In this document: positions 1 through 5,214 of the stretch, one piece after another
Position numbering within the stretch: the stretch's first letter is position 1
Layout of the letters: each line of letters begins with the position of its first letter
NCBI GenBank assembly: GCA_050249235.1
Contig: JBFWQW010000074.1
Location: forward strand, 1 to 14,035
Direction of reading: 5' to 3'
DNA: 14,035 nucleotides
Origin: JAEKLB01 sp050249235
Lineage (GTDB): Bacteria; Actinomycetota; Acidimicrobiia; Acidimicrobiales; CADCSY01
Position numbers and translations under genes: made by a program
The notes under the pieces: model-generated
The model's input: only the letters and a program-made list of their open reading frames with translations
What the model was told of the DNA's origin: nothing
Databases searched by the model: none

Positions 1-1230
1 GTTCGGGTAGAAGTCCTGGGCGTTGGAGAGCGGCTTCAGGGTGACCTTGACGCCGATGTCGTCGAGCTGCTGCTGGATCACCTCGGCGGCCTGCTGGCCC
101 TCGGACCCGGGCTGGAAGAACATGTCGAAGGCGAGGTTCGGCACGCCGGCCTCGGCCAGCAGCTTCTTCGCCTTGTCGGCGTCGTGGTCGTAGTAGCCCT
201 TCAGGTCCTTGTTGTAGAAGGGCGAGTCGGAGCTGTTGAAGCCGTCCATCGACTCGCCCTTGCCGTCGTAGACGGCGATGTTCAGCGACTCCTTGTCGAT
301 GGCGTAGTTCAGGGCCTGGCGGACCTTCAGGTTGTCGAAGGGCGGCCGGCTCTTGCACCAGAGGCCCTGGAGCATGACGCCGCTGGTGGGCTCGACGGTG
401 AACTTGAAGCCCGGAGTGCCCGCGGCCTCCCGGGCCGTCGTCGTCGACACCTGGGCGTAGTCGACCGTGTTCGACTTGATGGCGTTGACGGCCGACTGAG
501 GCGTGACGCTGGTGTAGGTGATCCCGGCGATCTTGATGGCGTCGGCGTTCCAGTAGTCGGGGTTCTTCACCAGCTTGAGCGACTCGCCGAGCTTGAGCTC
601 GGCGAGCTTCATCGGGCCGGCGCCCACCGGCGTCTTGTTGAGGTCGACGCCGCCCTTCACCGCGGTGGGGGAGACGGGCGAGCTCTCGCCGAGGCGCATG
701 AGCCGGTAGAAGGCACCGGCAATGGGGGACTTGAGCTCGACCTTCAGGACCGTCGGGGAGGAGACGGTGAGGGTCTTGACCTCGCGGAACTCGGCTTCGA
801 TGCCGCCGGGCCGAGCCTGGGCGATGGTGCGCTCCCACGAGAACTTGAGGGCCTCGGCATCGAGGACCGTCCCGTCGGTGAACTTCAGGCCGGGCCGGAG
901 GGTCACCGTGAGGTGGGTGGGATCGTCGATCACCACCGATTCGGCGAGGTCGGGCTCGACCTCGCCGTCGGCGTTCAGGTGCAGCATCGTGCCGAACAGG
1001 TGCTCGTGGAGCGTGTCGAGGACGATGTCGACCGAGATCGGGTCGAGCTGGCCGGCGGTCGGCACCGTGAGGTCGCGGCCGAGGCGGAGGATCCCGTTCG
1101 GGTCGATGTCGGCGGCGGCGGTGTCGTCGTCGTCACCGGTGGCGTCGTCGTCACCGCCGCAGGCGGCGGCGAGGAGCGAGAGCGCCAGGATCGCTCCGAG
1201 GAGCTTCCAGCGGGCACGGCCAGTTCTCAT
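1..1230 (-). CDS. ABC transporter substrate-binding lipoprotein, family 5 (partial, 3' end outside window)
   Basis: Extracellular solute-binding lipoprotein of the family-5 (peptide/nickel/opine, SBP_bac_5) class, which captures a ligand outside the membrane and delivers it to an ABC permease. The visible 410 codons start with a basic n-region (MRTGRARWK), a hydrophobic stretch and a lipobox-like LAAAC, with Cys25 as the predicted lipidated residue, then an Asp-rich linker. The family signature LRPGLKFTDG lies at residues 111-120. The reading frame is open to position 1, where the codons read FYPN; by comparison with the neighbouring paralogue about 115 residues are missing. The ATG at 1230 is preferred because a GGGGGA ribosome-binding site lies just upstream; an in-frame ATG at 1245 would add only five residues. 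The neighbour at 1459-3033 is a tandem paralogue. No permease or ATPase gene is visible. The ligand is unknown; 'peptide' in automatic annotations would be a family label only. Confidence 0.93.
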   Translation of the reverse strand, partial: MRTGRARWKLLGAILALSLLAAACGGDDDATGDDDDTAAADIDPNGILRLGRDLTVPTAGQLDPISVDIVLDTLHEHLFGTMLHLNADGEVEPDLAESVVIDDPTHLTVTLRPGLKFTDGTVLDAEALKFSWERTIAQARPGGIEAEFREVKTLTVSSPTVLKVELKSPIAGAFYRLMRLGESSPVSPTAVKGGVDLNKTPVGAGPMKLAELKLGESLKLVKNPDYWNADAIKIAGITYTSVTPQSAVNAIKSNTVDYAQVSTTTAREAAGTPGFKFTVEPTSGVMLQGLWCKSRPPFDNLKVRQALNYAIDKESLNIAVYDGKGESMDGFNSSDSPFYNKDLKGYYDHDADKAKKLLAEAGVPNLAFDMFFQPGSEGQQAAEVIQQQLDDIGVKVTLKPLSNAQDFYPN

Positions 1231-1308
1231 GCGGAATTCCCCCATGTCGGCGCTTGAGATCCGTCCGGATTCCCAGCGCGGCAGCTCCCACGGAGCCACG
1301 TGCAGGGC

Positions 1309-1314
1309 ACCATA
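1309..1314 (-). promoter_or_regulatory. Candidate -10 element for the left substrate-binding gene
   Basis: Read on the minus strand this is TATGGT, matching the actinobacterial TANNNT -10 pattern, and it sits about 80 nt before the start codon at 1230. It is preceded by GC, as is the TACGGT element upstream of the paralogue, so both genes share a GCTANGGT core. No convincing -35 box is seen. It lies downstream of the hairpin terminator of the previous gene, so the left gene would need such a promoter. Confidence 0.3.
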
Positions 1315-1379
1315 GCGAGGTTCACGACCGGCATCGGATCGCGATCAGTTGGTCGCCACTTCCTGTACGCGGTACGAGA

Positions 1380-1412
1380 AAGGCGGGCGGTCGAAATTCG
1401 ACCGCCCGCCTT
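1380..1412 (-). terminator. Intrinsic terminator after the full-length substrate-binding gene
   Basis: Perfect inverted repeat with 16-nt arms at 1380-1395 and 1397-1412 around a single central A, so the real loop is a few A/T bases. The stem core is GGCGGGCGGTCG. On the minus strand the second arm ends in CCTT and continues TCTC, giving a short U-rich tail; on the plus strand the tail is C-rich, so termination is more likely on the minus strand. It begins 46 nt past the stop codon of the gene at 1459-3033 and separates it from the downstream paralogue. Confidence 0.75.
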
Positions 1413-1458
1413 CCCGTACTCCGGTGCATTTCCGGTACCGGAGCCCCGGATGGCGCTG

Positions 1459-3033
1459 CTACTTCTTGATGAAGACCTTCTCGATGTCGAGCGTGGGCTG
1501 GCCGAGCCGGCCCTCGTAGAACTCGACGCCGCCGAGGCGGCTCTCGTCGACGGCGACGCCCTGCGTCCCGAACAGGCCGAAGAGGTGGACCGCCTTGCGC
1601 AGGCCGTACTCGGAGATCTTCTTCCAGAGGGCGATGCCCTCGGGCGAGGTCTCCTCGATGGCCTGGAGATCGAGGACCATCTCGTTCAGCTCGGGGTCGT
1701 CCCAGTTGCAGATGTTGCCGAAGCTCGGCGGCACGAGCACCCGGGTGACCTTGGGGATGCCGACTCTGGCCAGCGGCAGGATGTTGATGGGGGCGCCGGT
1801 GGCGTTCGGGTAGAAGTCGGTGGCGTTGGAGAGCGGCTTCAGGGTGACCTTCACGCCGACCTTGTCGAACTGCTGCTGGAGCACCTCGGCGGCCACCTGG
1901 CCGTCGGAGGACGGCTGGAAGAACATGTCGAAGGCCAGGTTGGCGGCGCCGGCCTCGGCCAGCAGCTTCTTGGCTTTGGCGGCGTCGTACTCGTAGTAGC
2001 CGTCCAGCTCCTCGTCGTAGAAGGGCGAGATCGAGCTGTTGAAGCCGTCCATGTCCTCGCCGAGGCCGTTGTAGACCGCGGCGTTGAGCGACTCGCGGTC
2101 GACGGCGTAGTTCAGGGCCTGGCGGACCTTGAGGTTGTCGAAGGGCGGCCGGCTCTTGCACCAGAGGCCCTGGAGCATGATGCCGTTCGACGCCTCGGTG
2201 GTGACCTCGAAGCCGGGGGCACCCTTGACCTCACCGGTCTGGGCCGCGCTGAGAAGGGTGAAGTCGATGGTGTTCGACCGCACCGCGTTCGTCATGGCCT
2301 GGGCCGAGACGTTCACGTACTCGATGCCGGCGAGCTTGACCTCGTCGGCGTTCCAGTAGTCCGGGTTCTTCTCGAGGCGGATGGCCACGTTGGGCTCGTA
2401 CGACTTGAGCTTGAAGGGCCCGGCGCCGACCGGGGACTTGTTGAAGTCGGCTCCCGACTTGACCGCCGTGGGCGAGACCGGCGAGGCCTCGGCGAAGCGA
2501 AGGAGGCGGTAGAAGGCGCCGGCGATGGGCTTGGTCAGCTCGACCTGCAGCTCGGTGGCCGATGCGACCGTGAGGGTCTTGACCTCGCGGAACTCACCCT
2601 CGATGCCGCCAGGCTTGGCCTGGGCGATGGTGCGCTCCCACGAGAACTTGAGCGCCTCGGCGTCGAGGACCGTCCCGTCGGTGAACTTCAGGCCGGGGCG
2701 GAGCTTGACGACCAGGTGGGTCGAGTCGGTGATGTCGACCGACTCGGCCAGGTTGGGCTCGACCTCGCCCTCGGCGTTGAGCTTGAGGAGGGTGCCGAAC
2801 AGGTACTCGTGGATCGGGTAGAGCAGCACGTCGACGATGATCGGGTCGAGCTGGCCGGCCTGGGCCGCGCTCAGATCGGACGGAAGGCGCAGGACGCCGT
2901 CCGGATCGATGTCGGCGGCGCTGCCGCCGCTCCCGTCGTCGCTGCTGTCGTCACCGCCACCGCAGGCGGCGGCGAGAAGGGTGAGGGCGAGAAGCGCCCC
3001 GAGAAGTTTCCAAGCCGTGTGGCGCGTACGCAT
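1459..3033 (-). CDS. ABC transporter substrate-binding lipoprotein, family 5 (complete)
   Basis: Complete 524-residue family-5 solute-binding lipoprotein, the usual size for this class. It has a basic N-terminus (MRTRHTAWK), a hydrophobic helix, the lipobox-like LAAAC with Cys25 as lipidation site, and a Gly/Ser/Asp-rich linker. The signature LRPGLKFTDG is at residues 111-120, and the conserved KNPDYWNAD and DNLKVRQALNYA segments are present. The frame is open upstream to 3153, but the ATG at 3033 is chosen because AGGGGA lies a few bases before it and the signal peptide begins exactly there. It is a gap-free tandem paralogue of the neighbouring partial gene. Its own terminator follows and a candidate promoter precedes it, so the two are probably separate transcription units. 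Ligand unknown; possibly a substrate feeding the catabolic cluster to the right, but this rests on proximity alone. Confidence 0.95.
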   Translation of the reverse strand: MRTRHTAWKLLGALLALTLLAAACGGGDDSSDDGSGGSAADIDPDGVLRLPSDLSAAQAGQLDPIIVDVLLYPIHEYLFGTLLKLNAEGEVEPNLAESVDITDSTHLVVKLRPGLKFTDGTVLDAEALKFSWERTIAQAKPGGIEGEFREVKTLTVASATELQVELTKPIAGAFYRLLRFAEASPVSPTAVKSGADFNKSPVGAGPFKLKSYEPNVAIRLEKNPDYWNADEVKLAGIEYVNVSAQAMTNAVRSNTIDFTLLSAAQTGEVKGAPGFEVTTEASNGIMLQGLWCKSRPPFDNLKVRQALNYAVDRESLNAAVYNGLGEDMDGFNSSISPFYDEELDGYYEYDAAKAKKLLAEAGAANLAFDMFFQPSSDGQVAAEVLQQQFDKVGVKVTLKPLSNATDFYPNATGAPINILPLARVGIPKVTRVLVPPSFGNICNWDDPELNEMVLDLQAIEETSPEGIALWKKISEYGLRKAVHLFGLFGTQGVAVDESRLGGVEFYEGRLGQPTLDIEKVFIKK

Positions 3034-3083
3034 CAAATCCCCTGTGTTTCCCCTCGACTCGCCCCACCCGGGTTCGGGCGCGG

Positions 3084-3109
3084 CGCCGCGTCGTTGCGAC
3101 GACGCGGCG
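3084..3109 (-). promoter_or_regulatory. Hairpin in the predicted 5' leader of the substrate-binding gene
   Basis: Perfect inverted repeat with 11-nt arms (CGCCGCGTCGT at 3084-3094 and its complement at 3099-3109) and a 4-nt loop. It lies 51 nt upstream of the start codon at 3033. If the candidate -10 box at 3116-3121 is real, the transcript would begin at about the base of this hairpin. That would suit a 5'-end mRNA-stabilising stem or an operator overlapping the start point. It has no U-tract, so it does not look like a terminator. Confidence 0.45.
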
Positions 3110-3115
3110 GGCCCG

Positions 3116-3121
3116 ACCGTA
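3116..3121 (-). promoter_or_regulatory. Candidate -10 element for the complete substrate-binding gene
   Basis: On the minus strand this reads TACGGT, fitting the TANNNT -10 pattern. With a 17-nt spacer the upstream hexamer is TCAACG, a weak match to TTGACA. It resembles the TATGGT element before the paralogue. Support is by pattern only. Confidence 0.3.
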
Positions 3122-3133
3122 GCCTCCCTCTCC

Positions 3134-3212
3134 GGAAACGTTGAGATCGGCACAAGGTTCGCTCACACGACGATGTTTCCTCGCTGGCGTCGTTTCCGGC
3201 CAGATCGTTTCT
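3134..3212. promoter_or_regulatory. Repeated GTTTCC-like motifs in the divergent intergenic region
   Basis: The gene-free stretch 3034-3301 is visibly less GC-rich than its surroundings. It holds GTTTCC at 3175-3180 and 3192-3197, GTTTCT at 3207-3212, and the reverse complement GGAAAC at 3134-3139. Most copies are preceded by CG, TCG or ATG. The direct copies are 17 and 15 nt apart, so they would lie on roughly the same or a slowly shifting helix face. This is a possible operator array for the divergent regulator, but short motifs like this can arise by chance. Confidence 0.3.
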
Positions 3213-3301
3213 GTCTGAGAATTGATCACGCACCACGGACGCCTTGTTCGGTGTCCCGGTTCGTCGTAGGACGGAGGGAGCGACGGCGACCGCACGAGGG
3301 G

Positions 3302-4054
3302 GTGTTCGAGCTGACCACGACGTCGGACGTCACGAAGGTGCCCGACCTGGCCGCCATGGCCGAGCGGACGAGGGCGGCCGAGCAGCTGCTCCGGCGGCAC
3401 GGCGACTGGTCGGACCGCGCCGTCGCCGAGCGCTGCGGGCTCGACCACAAGACCGTCGGACGGCTGCGGGCCGCGGCCGTCTGCGACGCGGCGCCAGGCT
3501 CGCCGGACGGGTCGACCTCGGGCGGGCCAGCGGTGGACGGGACCGCGCCCTCGCCGCGTCCCGCCGCCCGCCTCGGCCGTGACGGCCGGCTCCGGCCCGT
3601 CGACCCGGTGGCCCTGCGGCTCCGCATCGCCGAGGTCCTCGCCCAGGAGCCGACCGCGTCCCTCCGCTGGATCGCAGGCCACGTGGGCGCGTCACCCGAG
3701 ACCGTCCGTGACGTCCGCGAGCGCCTCCGCCGGGGCGACGACCCGGTGCCGGCCGGCCTGCGGGAGCGCCGGGGTGCCGTGGCCGGCGCCGCTCTGCCCG
3801 TGGGTGGGACGCTCGCCGACCCCGGACAGGACGCCGACGACGGTGCCGAGGCCCAGCGCCGGTCGAGGATGCCGGACTTCGCCGCCTGGTTCGCGGCGCG
3901 GGCCGTCGACGCCGAGTGGCGGGCCCACGCCGGTGCGGTGCCGCTGAGCCGGGTCTACGAGGTGGCCGACCAGGCCCGGGCCCGGGCCCGGGCCTGGCAG
4001 GCCTTCGCCCAGACGCTCGAGCGTCGGGCCATGCGCGAGGTCCCGGCCCGCTGA
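3302..4054 (+). CDS. ParB/StrR-like HTH regulator lacking the N-terminal ParB domain
   Basis: Likely DNA-binding regulator of 250 residues. Residues 18-57 hold a first helix-turn-helix (AEQLLRRHGDWSDRAVAERCGL then DHKTVGRLRA). A Pro/Ser/Gly-rich linker follows, then GRDGRLRP at 92-99 and a second helix-turn-helix at about 105-143 (SLRWIAGHVGASPETVRDVR). The C-terminal part carries a WFAARAVDAEW segment and PLSRVYEVADQARARARAW. This order matches, from memory, the C-terminal half of actinobacterial ParB-like pathway regulators. Those normally begin with a ParB nuclease-fold domain of about 90-100 residues, for which there is no room here. The GTG at 3302 is the most upstream plausible start, with GAGGGG directly before it. 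Alternatives in frame are GTG 3338 and ATG 3356. It is transcribed away from the lipoprotein genes and may regulate them, which is inference. Confidence 0.72.
   Translation: MFELTTTSDVTKVPDLAAMAERTRAAEQLLRRHGDWSDRAVAERCGLDHKTVGRLRAAAVCDAAPGSPDGSTSGGPAVDGTAPSPRPAARLGRDGRLRPVDPVALRLRIAEVLAQEPTASLRWIAGHVGASPETVRDVRERLRRGDDPVPAGLRERRGAVAGAALPVGGTLADPGQDADDGAEAQRRSRMPDFAAWFAARAVDAEWRAHAGAVPLSRVYEVADQARARARAWQAFAQTLERRAMREVPAR
3970..3997. repeat. 28-bp perfect GC palindrome inside the regulator gene
   Basis: Four GGGCCC-type units form a perfect 28-nt palindrome, CCAGG on the left and CCTGG on the right. It encodes the Gln-Ala-Arg-Ala-Arg-Ala-Arg-Ala-Trp stretch of the regulator. The alternating Ala-Arg codons GCC CGG generate the repeat, so it may be only a by-product of codon choice. 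It could still form a very stable hairpin or be prone to replication slippage. Confidence 0.6.
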
Positions 4055-4139
4055 TCCCCGGGCCGGCCGCGACGGCGGCTCGGCCGTGTCCGGTGCCTTC
4101 CCCGCTCCTGGCCTTTTACCGCGTCCAACGCGCTGTCGG

Positions 4140-4168
4140 TTGACGTTCACGGTCCGACGGGCAACGAT
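4140..4168 (+). promoter_or_regulatory. Candidate promoter of the LysR-type regulator gene
   Basis: TTGACG at 4140-4145, a 17-nt spacer, then AACGAT at 4163-4168. This is close to a housekeeping sigma promoter and would start transcription about 25 nt before the GTG at 4200. It is the best -35/-10 pair noticed in the window, though not tested. Confidence 0.4.
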
Positions 4169-4199
4169 CCGGCTCCCGGAAGGTCGGGGGGGAGACGTC

Positions 4200-5105
4200 G
4201 TGGACCTTTTCCATCTCGAGTGCTTCGTCGCCTTGGCCGACGAGCTGCACTTCGGACGCGCCTCGGCGCGCGTCCACGTGGGCACCTCGGCCCTGAGCAA
4301 GCGGGTCAGCGATCTCGAACGGGAGCTGCAGGTCCGCCTCTTCGAGCGCACCAGCCGCCGGGTCCGCCCGACGCCGGCCGGCGCCGAGCTGGCCGTGCAG
4401 GCGAAGCGGGCGCTGGCGGAGGTGCGGCTGCTCCAGGCCATGGCCGAGCAGGCCGCCGCCGGGGCTGTCGGCGCGGTGCGGGTGGCGTACTCGCCCGGCA
4501 CCGGCGAGGCGATGACGCTGCTCAGCCGGAGCCTCCGGGAGCACAGCCCCGACGTGCTGGTCGTGCCCGAGCAGATGGTGAGCCTCCGGGTGGCCGCCGC
4601 CGTACGGGACGGGTCGGTGTCGCTGGGCGTGAGCCGCCTGCACCCGGGGCCGGATCTCAGCACGCTCGAGCTCTCCGCCTCGCCCGTGACCGAGGTCGTC
4701 ATGCCCGTCGACCACCCCCTGGTGGCGAAGGAGGAGATCACGGTCGAGGACCTGGCCCGCGAGACCCTGATCGGGCCGCCGCCATCCCTGGCCAGCGCCG
4801 CCAACGGCAGCAAGGCGGCGGCCTGGCGGCCCCTCCCCTCCGGGCGGATCTTCCACCCCGACGTGTCGACGGAGGGCGAGGTCTTCGACCTGGTGGCCTC
4901 GGGCTTCGGCATCTTCGTCACCACGGAGGCGGCCGTGCGCCGGAACCAGCGTGGGGACTTCGTCACGAGGAGGCTGGCCGGGCCCGTCCGGGTCGCCCAC
5001 GAGTACCTGATGTGGCGGGTCGACGACGACTCCCCGATCGTCCGCCGGGCGACCGAGCTGGCCAGGGAGCTGCTGCCCGAGTTCGCCCGCCTGGCCCAGG
5101 CATGA
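4200..5105 (+). CDS. LysR family transcriptional regulator
   Basis: LysR-type regulator of 301 residues, the standard family length. Residues 1-60 form the winged helix-turn-helix (DLFHLECFVALADELHFGRA, then TSALSKRVSDLERELQVRLFER and RPTPAG). The linker helix covers about 61-90, and a periplasmic-binding-protein-like effector domain runs from about VRVAYSPG to the end. The frame is open from ATG 4086, but the GTG at 4200 is chosen because a G-rich ribosome-binding site (GGGGGGAG) lies about 6 nt upstream and the wHTH begins immediately; the extra upstream residues resemble nothing. It is followed 109 nt later, in the same direction, by the CoA-transferase gene that opens the catabolic cluster. 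Family knowledge suggests it responds to a pathway substrate or intermediate and controls these genes; the ligand is not predictable. Confidence 0.93.
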   Translation: MDLFHLECFVALADELHFGRASARVHVGTSALSKRVSDLERELQVRLFERTSRRVRPTPAGAELAVQAKRALAEVRLLQAMAEQAAAGAVGAVRVAYSPGTGEAMTLLSRSLREHSPDVLVVPEQMVSLRVAAAVRDGSVSLGVSRLHPGPDLSTLELSASPVTEVVMPVDHPLVAKEEITVEDLARETLIGPPPSLASAANGSKAAAWRPLPSGRIFHPDVSTEGEVFDLVASGFGIFVTTEAAVRRNQRGDFVTRRLAGPVRVAHEYLMWRVDDDSPIVRRATELARELLPEFARLAQA

Positions 5106-5179
5106 GGCCCGCCACCTCCGGGACCACGTCCAACCGGGGAGGTCGGGGGCCGATTCCCACGCCTCCGCGGGCGCGTCGG

Positions 5180-5185
5180 TAGGGT
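5180..5185 (+). promoter_or_regulatory. Candidate -10 element before the catabolic cluster
   Basis: TAGGGT, fitting TANNNT, lies 29 nt before the GTG at 5215, and an AGGGGGAGGGA ribosome-binding site lies between them. There is no good -35 match at the expected distance, as would be expected for an activator-dependent promoter under the upstream LysR regulator. The same TAGGGT word occurs just before the gene at 13260. Confidence 0.3.
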
Positions 5186-5214
5186 CCGGGCCCGGCGAGA
5201 GGGGGAGGGACCGG

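Larger units (their letters stand above)
1..3033 (-). repeat. Tandem gene duplication (copies 1-1230 and 1804-3033)
   Basis: The two substrate-binding genes align over 410 codons with a constant offset of 1803 nt and no insertion or deletion. A hand count gives about 286 of 410 identical residues (about 70%). Similarity is uneven: residues 111-130 and 291-310 are identical in protein and differ at only about 3 and 1 of 60 bases, while residues 211-270 share only about 25 of 60 residues. The intergenic parts are not recognisably duplicated. Confidence 0.9.

Noticed and set aside
184..1257. Long plus-strand open frame of 357 codons over the left lipoprotein gene
   Set aside because: It is antisense to a gene with a clear signal peptide and family motifs. 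Its Val/Asp/Leu/Gly-rich composition is typical of frames opposite high-GC genes.
1300..3144. Plus-strand open frame of 614 codons sharing repeated phrases with the previous one (for example VVEGRPALAPEALEHD)
   Set aside because: The shared phrases only reflect the duplication of the real genes on the other strand; the composition is antisense-like.
3034..3153. Upstream extension of the complete lipoprotein gene to an ATG at 3153
   Set aside because: It would place 40 unrelated residues before a typical lipoprotein signal peptide; the ribosome-binding site supports 3033.
4086..4199. ATG at 4086 as start of the LysR-type regulator
   Set aside because: The 38 extra residues match no LysR feature, a strong ribosome-binding site precedes GTG 4200, and the promoter-like pair at 4140-4168 would lie inside the gene.
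5106..5214. ACCTCC / GGAGGT pair after the LysR gene as a terminator or operator
   Set aside because: The stem is only 6 bp with an 18-nt gap and no T-run, and is expected by chance in DNA this rich in G and C.
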